Below, one piece after another: positions 41,238 through 49,722 of a stretch of 64,000 bases of DNA. The notes under the pieces are model-generated. The model worked only from the letters and a program-made list of their open reading frames with translations, had not been told where the DNA came from and searched no databases. The stretch spans positions 1 through 64,000 of the forward strand of contig NZ_VUMY01000002.1 in NCBI RefSeq assembly GCF_009695935.1, given 5' to 3'. The position numbers were made by a program, and so were the translations under genes. Source of the stretch: Mobiluncus porci (lineage in GTDB: Bacteria; Actinomycetota; Actinomycetes; Actinomycetales; Actinomycetaceae). How positions within the stretch are numbered: the first letter of the stretch is position 1; each line of letters begins with the position of its first letter.

Positions 41238-41549
41238 ATGCGTACCCCAGAAACCATTTTACAAGAATGTGGACGTTGCGGCGCAGAGTTTCACGAAATA
41301 ATCGACTGCGCTTGTTTCTGCGGTTTTCATTATGAGGGAGGCTGCCTAGCGAACATCTCATACGGGGCCGCATACGACAAAGCCCTCAAGTGGGAAAAAC
41401 AGAAAGACCTGGAAGATATTAGGCATGATTCGAAAGTCGTCTTTCTGTGTGACGACTGCCTACGAGATTTTTGGCTCGAATACATGACCGCAAAACACGC
41501 ACCGACACCATCTTGCATTGCTAAGGCTTATCGGGCTGGGGAGGAATAA
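41238..41549 (+). CDS. Cysteine-rich small prophage protein
   Basis: 103 residues starting directly after the ant stop. Pairs CGRCG (residues 11-15), CACFCGFH (24-31) and CDDC (71-74) suggest one or two zinc-binding sites. No family recognised. It overlaps the next start by one base. Confidence 0.7.
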   Translation: MRTPETILQECGRCGAEFHEIIDCACFCGFHYEGGCLANISYGAAYDKALKWEKQKDLEDIRHDSKVVFLCDDCLRDFWLEYMTAKHAPTPSCIAKAYRAGEE

Positions 41550-41782
41550 TGCGGCAGATAGCAGCCACCGTGAAAGAACTCATTGAACTTTTAAGCCAAT
41601 ATCCGGGCGACTGGCCAGTAATGGGAACCGCCCACAACAACCCGGACGGGAACGCGCTACACGGCGTGTTCGTGACGGAAGGCAACGCCCGGCAGGTCGA
41701 AACCGACCTGTGGTATTTCCACCCCCGCACCGCCACACCCGACAGTGCCTGCACCATCCCAGCGATACTCCTACACCCATAA
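41549..41782 (+). CDS. Small prophage protein, unknown
   Basis: 77 residues, TVKELIELLSQYPGDWPVMG then a His/Pro-rich end. The ELI..L...P.D.PV pattern is frequent in small phage proteins of unknown role. Translationally coupled to the gene before. Confidence 0.6.
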   Translation: MRQIAATVKELIELLSQYPGDWPVMGTAHNNPDGNALHGVFVTEGNARQVETDLWYFHPRTATPDSACTIPAILLHP

Positions 41783-41798
41783 CCAGAAAGGAGCCACT

Positions 41799-41957
41799 AT
41801 GAGCACCAAGACCGAGAATTTAGACAACGGTGTAGAAAAAAACACCAGCTACTATCCGGATGGCAGCATCCGGTACGAGGAGTGGTTTCAGGACGGTTAC
41901 CGCCACCGCGTGGACGACCCCGGGCGGGTTTCTCAGGCACCGGAGAAAGAGGACTGA
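41799..41957 (+). CDS. Small prophage protein, unknown
   Basis: 52 residues; NTSYYPDGSIRYEEWFQDG looks like a single MORN-like or YwqK-like hairpin motif. AAAGGAGCC precedes the ATG. Its stop region overlaps the following ATG (TGATG). Confidence 0.6.
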   Translation: MSTKTENLDNGVEKNTSYYPDGSIRYEEWFQDGYRHRVDDPGRVSQAPEKED

Positions 41958-42142
41958 TGGAACTTTTGACCCTACAAGAAGCAGCGGATCGCGTGAACCT
42001 CTCACAGAAAGTTTTGCGGGAGGCTATGCACGTCACAGACCCGCGTCTGCCGAAACTCAAATATTTCTCTACCCCTAGCGGGCGGGCTATCCGTATCGAC
42101 ACGAAAGACCTAGCGGCATGGGTGGAGGCGATGAAACAGTGA
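41957..42142 (+). CDS. Excisionase-like helix-turn-helix protein
   Basis: 61 residues of the winged-helix excise/MerR type: LTLQEAADRVNLSQKVLREA followed by the wing (YFSTPSGRAIRIDTKDLAAW). It could be the excisionase or an early regulator; it lies far from int. It overlaps the HNH gene by four bases. Confidence 0.75.
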   Translation: MELLTLQEAADRVNLSQKVLREAMHVTDPRLPKLKYFSTPSGRAIRIDTKDLAAWVEAMKQ

Positions 42143-42519
42143 GAAACACGGGGCCAACATTAGAAACCAAACGGGCGGTTATAGGCCGTGAGGGCGGGAG
42201 ATGTTTCCGTTGCGGTAAACCCCTAGCGTCGTGGGACGGCGTCGAATGGGTGCCTTGCAAGCCTTATTCGATTCACCACAGGAAACCGCGGGGGATGGGT
42301 GGAACCCGCGACCCCGACATCAACAGCTCTACGAATCTGATTTTGCTTTGTGGCTCGGGAACGACGGGGTGTCACGGGTGGGTCGAATCCCGCAGGGCGA
42401 CCGCTAAAAACTGGGGCCTCCTCCTGTCGAAGCACGTGAAAGGGAGAAACCGGGTCGCGTATTCGGAATACCGAGACACATGGATTGATTTAGAAACCGG
42501 CCGGCAGGCCACTGATTAG
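42139..42519 (+). CDS. HNH endonuclease-like protein
   Basis: 126 residues. CFRCG and later CGSGTTGC would bind structural zinc, and IHHRKPRGMGG carries the catalytic HH. The GTG start overlaps the preceding stop. A DNA-cutting role in phage recombination or packaging is typical, but specificity is unknown. It is not next to the terminase here. Confidence 0.8.
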   Translation: MRNTGPTLETKRAVIGREGGRCFRCGKPLASWDGVEWVPCKPYSIHHRKPRGMGGTRDPDINSSTNLILLCGSGTTGCHGWVESRRATAKNWGLLLSKHVKGRNRVAYSEYRDTWIDLETGRQATD

Positions 42520-42533
42520 AAAGGGAAAAACAA

Positions 42534-42872
42534 ATGAGAAAGGGTATTACAACAAGACTAGATGGGCTATTAAAGGCCACGGCTAGGGCGAGGCTGGGGG
42601 TGGATTTTGAGCCTGCCTGGCCGGAAACTGCCACTATGACGGCGGGACTCACCTCAATGGAGGTTATGCGGCTCTATCACGAGGCGATAGCTTGCGCTAA
42701 GGACGCGCAGATAGATATCGAATCAAACCAGGACGTGTATTTCAATGCCGGTTACCGTGACGCCATGTTGACGATGGCGGAGAAGATTCTGGAAACCGCG
42801 GGGCAACCGTTGGATGTTCCGGAATGGGTCTTGGGGGGTGGAGATGCTGGAGCAGGCGATAAAGGACTATAA
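42534..42872 (+). CDS. Hypothetical prophage protein
   Basis: 112 residues with a helical middle (MEVMRLYHEAIACAKDAQID) and a Gly-rich end. GAAAGGG precedes the ATG. Its end overlaps the following gene by 29 bases. No family recognised. Confidence 0.6.
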   Translation: MRKGITTRLDGLLKATARARLGVDFEPAWPETATMTAGLTSMEVMRLYHEAIACAKDAQIDIESNQDVYFNAGYRDAMLTMAEKILETAGQPLDVPEWVLGGGDAGAGDKGL

Positions 42873-43044
42873 GCGGGTGATAGGGCAGGTGAAGCGGCTT
42901 AACCGGCGGCTAGAAACTGAAACCAACCTTTTAGCGAAGCAACGCAAGATTCTTGAGGATTTGAACACCGAGACCATGAACCAGCTTCGGTTAGCGGCGG
43001 CGAACCTCGAAGCATCAAAAAAGATAATGAAAGGGACGGAATAG
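42844..43044 (+). CDS. Small coiled-coil prophage protein
   Basis: 66 residues predicted as one continuous charged helix (VKRLNRRLETETNLLAKQRK). GTGGAG precedes the ATG. Its TAG shares a base with the GTG of the RecE-like gene, so translation is coupled; it may assist that nuclease. Confidence 0.6.
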   Translation: MLEQAIKDYKRVIGQVKRLNRRLETETNLLAKQRKILEDLNTETMNQLRLAAANLEASKKIMKGTE

Positions 43045-43913
43045 TGAAGTTTATCAAGGCTAAAAAACCACCGGAAGATTTGCACGATATCAGGCCGGGC
43101 AAATACGACATGAGCAACGCGGCCTATCACTCGATGAAATGGATTCTCTCTAGTAGCGGCGCGAAAACAATCGCTAGAGGGGATGAAATCCGGTTCAACT
43201 GGGAGCGCACGCACCCGCAACCACCGACCGACGCGATGCGGCTAGGCACCCTTTGGCACGCCAATATTTTGGAGGGCGGTAAGGGTATCGAGTGGATAGA
43301 TGCGCCGGATTATAGGACTAAGACCGCTAGGGAGGCCAGGGACGCGGCCATAGCCGAGGGTCTTATTCCGACCCTTGTGAAAGAGAAAGAGACCTTGGAA
43401 GAGGTGCTGGCGAGTGTGATGGCTAACCCTGACGCGGCCGCTTTGTTGAATCCTTTTGAGGGCGAGGCTGAAGGCTCCTATATAACGGAATTCAAATTGA
43501 ATAACGGCAAGAAAACGCTCGTTAGAACTCGCCCGGACTGGATAACGATCCAGGACGGAAAGTTGAAAATCGTGGATTATAAGACGACGGAATCCGCGAA
43601 AAAGTCCAGGTTTATCAGGTCGATAGTGGATTTGGGATACCACCAGCAGGCCGCCTGGTATGAGGAAACTTTGACCGCCGCGTTCAAATGTAAACGCTCG
43701 CAGGTGGAGTTTTGGTTTATCGCGCAGGAGAAAACCCCGCCCTACACTACGGGGGTTTACCGGCTAGATGATGCCGCGATAGTGGAGGGCGAAAAACTGA
43801 ATCACGCGGCGATAAACGATTTCGAACGGTGGGAGCGGGACGGGTGGCCGACCCACTACCAGACCGACACTTTGAGCTTGCCGAACTGGGGCTATTCGAA
43901 AGAGGTGGGTTGA
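43044..43913 (+). CDS. PD-(D/E)XK exonuclease, RecE/Cas4-like
   Basis: 289 residues. Nuclease motifs in order: MRLGTLWHANILE (the His), RTRPDW with the first Asp, IVDYKTT (the D-x-K centre) and YHQQAAWYEE (the late Q/Y motif). This is the 5'-3' exonuclease of a RecE/RecT-type single-strand annealing system; recT follows two genes later. The start is GTG, overlapping the previous stop. Confidence 0.87.
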   Translation: MKFIKAKKPPEDLHDIRPGKYDMSNAAYHSMKWILSSSGAKTIARGDEIRFNWERTHPQPPTDAMRLGTLWHANILEGGKGIEWIDAPDYRTKTAREARDAAIAEGLIPTLVKEKETLEEVLASVMANPDAAALLNPFEGEAEGSYITEFKLNNGKKTLVRTRPDWITIQDGKLKIVDYKTTESAKKSRFIRSIVDLGYHQQAAWYEETLTAAFKCKRSQVEFWFIAQEKTPPYTTGVYRLDDAAIVEGEKLNHAAINDFERWERDGWPTHYQTDTLSLPNWGYSKEVG

Positions 43914-43948
43914 ATCAGGAAGAAAACCACCAAATATCGATGTGAGAA

Positions 43949-44017
43949 ATGGTCGCGGAAATACTGCGGCTAGTGCGTGAAATTCACGCCGTGACAGAAA
44001 AGAAAGGGCAAGACTGA
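43949..44017 (+). CDS. Possible 22-residue peptide coupled to the next gene
   Basis: MVAEILRLVREIHAVTEKKG plus two residues; the TGA overlaps the following ATG. It may be a translational-coupling leader rather than a functional protein. Confidence 0.35.
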   Translation: MVAEILRLVREIHAVTEKKGQD

Positions 44018-44586
44018 TGGGTACAACATATACGCGGGGAGAACTTGCGAGACTGTTGGAAATAAAGCCGGCGCATGTGAACCGACTGCAACATATGGGG
44101 ATTATAAATCCGGAAAGGAATCAATATGGCTACTTTATTTACACTAAGCAGTGCTTGAGGGATGCTGAGGACTATTTCCTGATGGTTCCGAAAGCGAACG
44201 CGAATTGGAAGCCGTTAACGAGGGTTGCTGAATTATTTGGTATCGCCCCGACTACGATTCACGGCTATATAAAAGCGGGTAAAGTCCGGTCGCAGAAATC
44301 ATGGCTAAATGAACGGCTCGTGAACGTGCAGGACATTCAGGAGGTTCTTGTGGGTAAAGAACGCGCTAAGTCGGATAAAAGGATCGCGATTATTGAACAT
44401 AAACCGGAAAAACCAGGGCCGGAGGAGGCTAAACCCGAACCGGCGGTGAAGTCTATGGTTCCGAGTTTAGAAAGCCTACGGCAACAAAAACGCGCATTAG
44501 AAGAAAAATTAGAAGTCGCGCGGATGCTTGTCGAGGTTCGCGAAATGAGAAAACAACTTAGCGAGTTAGAGAAAGGATTGGACTAA
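44017..44586 (+). CDS. Prophage protein with two helix-turn-helix-like repeats
   Basis: 189 residues. The N-terminal TRGELARLLEIKPAHVNRLQ and the middle RVAELFGIAPTTIHGYIKAG are both MerR-like DNA-binding helices; the C-terminus is a coiled coil (LESLRQQKRALEEKLEVARM). Perhaps a regulator or replication accessory. It overlaps recT by one base. Confidence 0.65.
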   Translation: MGTTYTRGELARLLEIKPAHVNRLQHMGIINPERNQYGYFIYTKQCLRDAEDYFLMVPKANANWKPLTRVAELFGIAPTTIHGYIKAGKVRSQKSWLNERLVNVQDIQEVLVGKERAKSDKRIAIIEHKPEKPGPEEAKPEPAVKSMVPSLESLRQQKRALEEKLEVARMLVEVREMRKQLSELEKGLD

Positions 44587-45593
44587 TGGGAAACGAGCTA
44601 GAAAAGATTGAGGCACAAAAACAGTACGCGACGTTAATATCACAAGCGAATCTTTTACCACGGGCTTATCAACGGCAGCCCGCTAATGTGCTTGTGGCTA
44701 TGGCTATGGGTGAAGCCCTTGATCTTAAACCGATTGAGGCGATAAACACCATCAATGTTATTAACGGTAAACCCGCGTTGAGTGCGGAGCTTATGGGAGC
44801 GCTGGTACGCAGGGCGGGGCATAAGCTGCGGGTGGAGGTTACTAAGAAACCGCCCTCGGCTACCGCGACCCTTATTAGGAAAGATGACCCGGATTTTCCT
44901 TTCACCGTCACTTGGGATATTGAGGCGGCGAAAACCGCGGGCCTTCTAGTGTCTACCCCGTCCTGGCGGCAATACCCGGACCAGATGATGCGGGCGCGGG
45001 CGATTACGGAGGTGTGCCGGATGGGTGCGCCAGACGCGTTAGCGGGATTCGTGTACACGGCGGAGGAACTGGGCGGGGAACCACAAGACCCGCTCGCGGG
45101 GCCGGTTATCGAGGTCGAGGAAGTCCCCGAGCCTACAGAGGACGCGCCGAAAACCGGGAAAATCGTGTGGCAGGAGCTAACCCCGGAGGAGATGGAAAAC
45201 ATCCAGTATGTGGCCGTGGCAGAGGTGGTGGAGGAAACCCCCTCAGGGGGCGCGGGAAACCCCACAGAGGGCACCGAACTGGCTAAAGATGTAGTCGAAT
45301 CCACAGAGCCCGTGAAAGGGCCGGAAAAACCCGTTAGCGTGGACGAAACCACGGGGGAAATTCTAGACCCGCTAGATGCAGACCGGGAAAAACAAATCAG
45401 TCTTGCCGTCGAGTGGGCAGGGGTGCTGAAAATCGCGCCGGAGAACCTGCAAAAGTCCGCGGTGTGGGTGATGCGCGGGGACGCACCTAAAGGCCAGTGG
45501 GACACGTGGCCACCCAGGGCTATCGAGGCCGTGTGGCGCGGCTGGAAAGCGGAGGCTGAGAAACGCGGGCTAGTGGAAAGCGAGGCAAAGTAG
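44586..45593 (+). CDS. recT: RecT-family single-strand annealing protein
   Basis: 335 residues. The core matches actinophage RecT: ANVLVAMAMGEALDLKPIEA, NGKPALSAELMGALV, WRQYPDQMMRARAITEVCR and GFVYTAEELGG. The last 130 residues are acidic and extended. It anneals the single strands made by the RecE-like nuclease upstream; the SSB at 50895 is a likely partner. Confidence 0.88.
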   Translation: MGNELEKIEAQKQYATLISQANLLPRAYQRQPANVLVAMAMGEALDLKPIEAINTINVINGKPALSAELMGALVRRAGHKLRVEVTKKPPSATATLIRKDDPDFPFTVTWDIEAAKTAGLLVSTPSWRQYPDQMMRARAITEVCRMGAPDALAGFVYTAEELGGEPQDPLAGPVIEVEEVPEPTEDAPKTGKIVWQELTPEEMENIQYVAVAEVVEETPSGGAGNPTEGTELAKDVVESTEPVKGPEKPVSVDETTGEILDPLDADREKQISLAVEWAGVLKIAPENLQKSAVWVMRGDAPKGQWDTWPPRAIEAVWRGWKAEAEKRGLVESEAK

Positions 45594-45887
45594 ATGGTGC
45601 GGTATGTGACGCCAGAGACCGGGTACAAGCTAACCCAAATCTCGCTGAAAGCACTCGTGGCTTACGGGCTTATCGCCGAATATGGCGGGTATGCGAGCCT
45701 GGATGATTTCCCCGCCGACTTTGAAGAATACCTCGATTTTGATGTTTTACGGGAACTTATAGAGGCGGGGCTTATAGAGCGGTCCGGTGACCCTTACGAG
45801 TACTTCGTAGGTGAGGCGACGACCCGAACGCGTCCCCCGGAATGGTGGGAGGACACCTACCATGCTAAAGGAATCGAGGCCCGCTAA
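45594..45887 (+). CDS. Hypothetical prophage protein
   Basis: 97 residues, acidic, with an FDVLRELIEAGLIERSGDPY helix pair that resembles a winged-helix end. It starts at the recT stop without a gap. No family recognised. Confidence 0.6.
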   Translation: MVRYVTPETGYKLTQISLKALVAYGLIAEYGGYASLDDFPADFEEYLDFDVLRELIEAGLIERSGDPYEYFVGEATTRTRPPEWWEDTYHAKGIEAR

Positions 45888-45909
45888 TGCTCTATATAAG
45901 GAACAAACG

Positions 45910-46140
45910 ATGAGTGAAACAAGCACAGAACCGCCATTGAAAACAGATCGCGAATACGCGTCCGAAGTGTTGAAATCCCTATCTGATGAATTGCACGAGT
46001 TGAATCTTTGGGTAGCTGGAACCGCTAAACGTTACGGACAGAAAGAGTTGGCGGCCGCGGAAAACCTAGTGAGTGACGTGGATTATAGGGTGTGGCGGAT
46101 TCTGCAAGATTTCCGTTTAGAGGACGAGGCAGAGAATTGA
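45910..46140 (+). CDS. Small prophage protein, unknown
   Basis: 76 residues, mostly helical and acidic (EVLKSLSDELHELNLWVAGT). Its stop overlaps the TTG of the methyltransferase gene, so the two are translationally coupled. Confidence 0.6.
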   Translation: MSETSTEPPLKTDREYASEVLKSLSDELHELNLWVAGTAKRYGQKELAAAENLVSDVDYRVWRILQDFRLEDEAEN

Positions 46141-47240
46141 GTCAAATTAGTTTAGGGTCGCTGTTTGACGGTTCAGGAACTTTCCCTTTGGCCGCTAAAC
46201 AGTACGGGATAAAACCAGTGTGGGCTTCGGAGATAGAACCATTCCCGATAAAAGTCACGGTAAAGAATATTCCAGAGATGAAACATTACGGGGACATTAC
46301 CGAAATGTGTGGCGACACAATAGAACCTGTGGATATTCTTTGTGGCGGTTCGCCGTGTCAAGATTTATCAATCGCAAACATGACTAGGCAAGGTTTATTT
46401 GACGGCGAAAAATCGAGCCTATTCTTTCAACAAATCAGGATAACCAGAGAAATGAGGGAACATACTAATGGGACGCTACCGAGATACGCGATATGGGAAA
46501 ACGTCACAGGAGCCCTTATTTCAAATGGAGGAGCCGATTTCCGAGCCGTGCTTCAAAACTTTCACAACCTCACGGGAGAAACAAACCACGCTACTATACC
46601 TGAACCCCCTGGACAGTCGTGGTTCCCTAATGGGCTTATCGTGGGAGAAAATTCCGGTATCGCCTGGCGGGTTATCGACTCTCAATATTGGGGAGTCCCC
46701 CAACGTCGTAAAAGAATCTTCGTTGTTACAGATTTTGGAGGCCAATCCGCCGGAAAAATCCTTTTTAGACCAATCGCAGATAGAGACTTTGCGGCGCCGG
46801 TTTACGAAAAGAGGATCACTGATCCCGAAAAGGCTAAGGACGCTCGTGTTTGGGCAAGGGTGAATTTTGATAACGATATGCGATCGGCGGAGGTAGCACC
46901 GACCCTTATGACGCATGGGGGAGGGCTTGAAGGTGCAGGGGTTTTGGTTGAACAAAAAGGCAGGCTGCGTTACCTAACAGGTAAAGAGGCGGGGCGTTTG
47001 CAAGGCTTTCCAGATTCTTGGATAAACGGGCTGGCTTTAGATAACACCGACCCTGTGTTTTGGCGACAAGTGTGGGACACGTGGACTTCCACGGTGGGAC
47101 AGAAGCGGAAAACTGATCGTTTTATTGACGAGTGGCTTAAGGCTGAGCCTACCGAGACCCAGCTTCTCAAAATGTACGGGAACGGGATTAGCTTACCGGT
47201 CGCCGAGTACCTGATGGAGGGAATAAGCCAATATGCGTAA
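46137..47240 (+). CDS. Cytosine-5 DNA methyltransferase
   Basis: 367 residues. Motif I is SLGSLFDGSGTFPLAAKQYG, motif IV GGSPCQDLS with the catalytic Cys, motif VI IWENVTGA, and motif VIII QRRKRIFVVTD; the target-recognition part is about 220-280, and the late motif is GRLQGFPDSWI. There is no restriction enzyme nearby, so it is an orphan that probably protects phage DNA. TTG at 46137 starts right before the family start; longer frames upstream lie within the previous gene. Confidence 0.92.
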   Translation: MSQISLGSLFDGSGTFPLAAKQYGIKPVWASEIEPFPIKVTVKNIPEMKHYGDITEMCGDTIEPVDILCGGSPCQDLSIANMTRQGLFDGEKSSLFFQQIRITREMREHTNGTLPRYAIWENVTGALISNGGADFRAVLQNFHNLTGETNHATIPEPPGQSWFPNGLIVGENSGIAWRVIDSQYWGVPQRRKRIFVVTDFGGQSAGKILFRPIADRDFAAPVYEKRITDPEKAKDARVWARVNFDNDMRSAEVAPTLMTHGGGLEGAGVLVEQKGRLRYLTGKEAGRLQGFPDSWINGLALDNTDPVFWRQVWDTWTSTVGQKRKTDRFIDEWLKAEPTETQLLKMYGNGISLPVAEYLMEGISQYA

Positions 47241-48453
47241 AAGGTACTTTAAGGTTGAATACGGGTATTTTCACAACCCGAAAATCATGCTAGCGACCCC
47301 GTTAGAAATCTGTTTACATCTGTACTCTATCGAGTATTGCAAGCGGAATAAGACCGATGGTTTGTTTCCTAAAAACGACCCCATTTCGCGTTTCAGCATT
47401 TCCTCAAAACAGGCTCAAAAGGAGTTTCAGCGAATGATGGAACTCGGGTTGTGGGAAAAAACGGGAAATCCTGAAATTCTCGCGGTTCATGATTTTCTTG
47501 AAATGAACATGAGCCGCGCCAAGGTCGATGAACTCGCAGGTAAACGCGCGTCTGCGGGGCGGAAAGGTATGGAAAACCGCTATCAAAGTGTTACCGAATC
47601 GGATAACAAAAATCTAACAACTTGTTACAACTTTGTTAGCGACGAGGGTAACACCATGTTAGACGGTGAGGTAACAAACGAAACTGTTAAAAGGTTAAAA
47701 GTTAAAAGCCCCCCCGGGTTCATAAATGAACCCACCCCCCAAGGGGAGGGACGCAGCAAAGCTGCGATAGTAGCGCGCGCGAAACCCAAACGGAAAAAAA
47801 CGGACGGTGAGCTTTTGCCACCAGATTGGGAACCGACCGAAAACGCGAAACAAAAGTGCGCGGAGCTGGGAATCCCCCTCGGTGACGCGATACGGATTTT
47901 CAGGGATTGGGCAGACCAGGGCAAATATTCGAAGAACTGGCATTTGAGCTTTGCTCAAGCCTTGCGGACTTGGGTGCCGGAGACTTGGGCGCGGAGCATC
48001 GAGGCGAAAACCAGGCTTGATAACGCGCGCTGGCAGGCCGAGACGGCTAAACGGCCTTTACCGGCGGATTGGCTGCCGAACGCCCAGGGCGAGAACCTCG
48101 CAGTATCGGCGGGGATTCTTGACTTAACCGAAGCAGTCGGGTTCTTCCGGGATTACCACAACCGGAAGAAAACCCTCTCGGGGGATTGGGCTGCGGAATG
48201 GCGGGCGGCTTTGCGGTGGCTGCCGGACGCTTTGAAGTCGAAAACGGGTGGTACCGCCGACACGTGGAAGGCGATTGACGAATACACGGAGAGGCTAGAA
48301 CACCCCCAAATCGTCACAGAAACGGCTCATAGAGCGCCGAACCCCCCAAAATCTAGTGAACTATACCCCGAGACAGGAAACGCGCGGGAAAACGGCCTTA
48401 ACGTCGATGACTATAGCACGCAAGGGATGGATTGGGACACGCCACCATTCTAA
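47233..48453 (+). CDS. Phage replication initiator / DnaD-like protein
   Basis: 406 residues. The N-terminal part (YFKVEYGYFHNPKIMLATPL to LGLWEKTGNPEILAVHDFLE) resembles a winged-helix replisome-organiser domain. The middle is basic and low in complexity. Two related repeats, PPDWEPTENAKQKCAELGI and PADWLPNAQGENLAVSAGI, follow. The extreme C-terminus WDTPPF mimics the SSB tip. The central coding DNA (47585-47775) is repeat-rich and could be the origin. The start overlaps the methyltransferase gene. Confidence 0.68.
   Translation: MRKRYFKVEYGYFHNPKIMLATPLEICLHLYSIEYCKRNKTDGLFPKNDPISRFSISSKQAQKEFQRMMELGLWEKTGNPEILAVHDFLEMNMSRAKVDELAGKRASAGRKGMENRYQSVTESDNKNLTTCYNFVSDEGNTMLDGEVTNETVKRLKVKSPPGFINEPTPQGEGRSKAAIVARAKPKRKKTDGELLPPDWEPTENAKQKCAELGIPLGDAIRIFRDWADQGKYSKNWHLSFAQALRTWVPETWARSIEAKTRLDNARWQAETAKRPLPADWLPNAQGENLAVSAGILDLTEAVGFFRDYHNRKKTLSGDWAAEWRAALRWLPDALKSKTGGTADTWKAIDEYTERLEHPQIVTETAHRAPNPPKSSELYPETGNARENGLNVDDYSTQGMDWDTPPF
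47585..47775. other. Candidate phage replication origin inside the initiator gene
   Basis: An AT-rich stretch with about nine GTTA/TAAC motifs (TGTTACC, GGATAACAA, TCTAACAAC, TTGTTACAA, TTTGTTAGC, GGTAACACC, TGTTAGAC, GGTAACAAAC, CTGTTAAA) is followed by hairpins GGGTTCAT/ATGAACCC and CGCAGC/GCTGCG. Iterons within the initiator gene are the lambda-O arrangement. The role is inferred. Confidence 0.45.
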
Positions 48454-48489
48454 AAACCCCGGAAACACAACGAAAAGGAGGAAAACGAG

Positions 48490-48924
48490 ATGAAGAAAAA
48501 CCGGCGAAAATTCAGCAACACCATACTAGCGAACAAATTTAGCCAATTTGGCGGACGCTGCGCCTATTGCGGAACCCCGCTCACCTGGGAAAGAAAAAAA
48601 CCAAACTCGGTGGAGTTTGACCACATAAACCCTATAAGCTGTGGCGGCGCGGACACAGAAGAAAACCTGCTTGCGGCATGCCATATTTGCAACTATGAAA
48701 AAAACGATTTCCGGATTAACGAATTCAGGGATTACATTCAAAGACTTTACAAAAACAATATCGAATACCCGAAAATGTGGTTCAAATTTTTCAAGCAACT
48801 AGGAGTTATCGAAGTAAAACCCTGGGACGGCGTTTTCTTATTCGAGAAAGAAGGCTTTACCCCGAATACCGAACTGGACGGACGCAACATTTCTGACAAA
48901 AACTACTGGGAGAGAATGTTATGA
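48490..48924 (+). CDS. HNH endonuclease
   Basis: 144 residues with the full HNH layout: CAYCG, SVEFDHINPIS (catalytic DH), NLLAACHICNYEKND (Asn, second Cys pair and the last His). AAAGGAGG precedes the ATG. It could be a free homing-type enzyme or a recombination nuclease; it lies between the initiator and the WhiB gene. Lower GC than its neighbours. Confidence 0.88.
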   Translation: MKKNRRKFSNTILANKFSQFGGRCAYCGTPLTWERKKPNSVEFDHINPISCGGADTEENLLAACHICNYEKNDFRINEFRDYIQRLYKNNIEYPKMWFKFFKQLGVIEVKPWDGVFLFEKEGFTPNTELDGRNISDKNYWERML

Positions 48925-49313
48925 ACCTACAGGCAGCGAACCAAGCCCTGAAAATCCACGCACTAGCACACCAAGGCACACAAATCGACCAAGCAAAACT
49001 CGAATACTGGGCCGCGACACTCGACCCCGACATGCCACCGAATGAGGCAAGAAACCTCGCTATCGAGTGGCATAAAAACAACACGGGCTGGATGGAACCA
49101 GCCGATCTAAACAGGCTTTGGCGCGCGCTAAAACGCGAACGCCTAAACAGCTACTTGATGCCGCAACCCCCCGCCGAAATCGCTTGCGACCCCGTGGCTT
49201 ACGCGGAATACGAAGCCGAATGGCGGCGGCAAATCATCCAAGGTGCGACACCGGGAACAGCCGCGTTAACCGCCCTAACAGCCCCGAGGCAGATCGGAGG
49301 CCAAAATGGGTAG
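48921..49313 (+). CDS. Hypothetical prophage protein
   Basis: 130 residues, rich in Ala and Trp (NEARNLAIEWHKNNTGWMEP, NRLWRALKRERL). It overlaps the HNH stop by four bases and the WhiB start by eight. The pattern recurs in actinophage genomes near replication genes, but no function is known to me. Confidence 0.6.
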   Translation: MNLQAANQALKIHALAHQGTQIDQAKLEYWAATLDPDMPPNEARNLAIEWHKNNTGWMEPADLNRLWRALKRERLNSYLMPQPPAEIACDPVAYAEYEAEWRRQIIQGATPGTAALTALTAPRQIGGQNG

Positions 49314-49722
49314 CGAAAACCTTTACCCGAAACAACCCACCAGGGCAATGACAGCCGCATTGCAGGCTTTACGAGAAGCCACCACTGAATCCGGTAAATG
49401 CGTCGGAGATAAAGAGTGGGACGAGAAAACCGACGACGGCCGCTATATTGAATCATGTCTAGAGTGTCCGGTCGCTATTGAATGCCTATGTTTAGGGCTA
49501 ATCTTCGAACGCGGCATCCACGTTTCACAAAGGTTCGAAATATTTGGTGGACTAACCCCCGCCGAAAGGTTCGAGATAGATATTACTTCGAAACACAACA
49601 AAACCTCTGAAAAACTAGCAATGAACCTGAAACTAATCGAATACAGGAAACAGAATCTTCATTTGAAACATTTACTCGAAAAACGAACCAAGGAATGGGA
49701 AGAAACAGAAGGCCTATGGTAG
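49306..49722 (+). CDS. WhiB-like iron-sulfur regulator
   Basis: 138 residues. Cysteines in GKCVGD, SCLECPVAIEC and the turn FGGLTPAERFE fit the WhiB family, which binds a 4Fe-4S cluster and acts with the sigma factor. The G[VI]WGG turn is IFGG here. The C-terminal 45 residues are a charged coiled coil. Phage WhiB proteins can redirect host transcription or alter superinfection. Confidence 0.82.
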   Translation: MGSENLYPKQPTRAMTAALQALREATTESGKCVGDKEWDEKTDDGRYIESCLECPVAIECLCLGLIFERGIHVSQRFEIFGGLTPAERFEIDITSKHNKTSEKLAMNLKLIEYRKQNLHLKHLLEKRTKEWEETEGLW

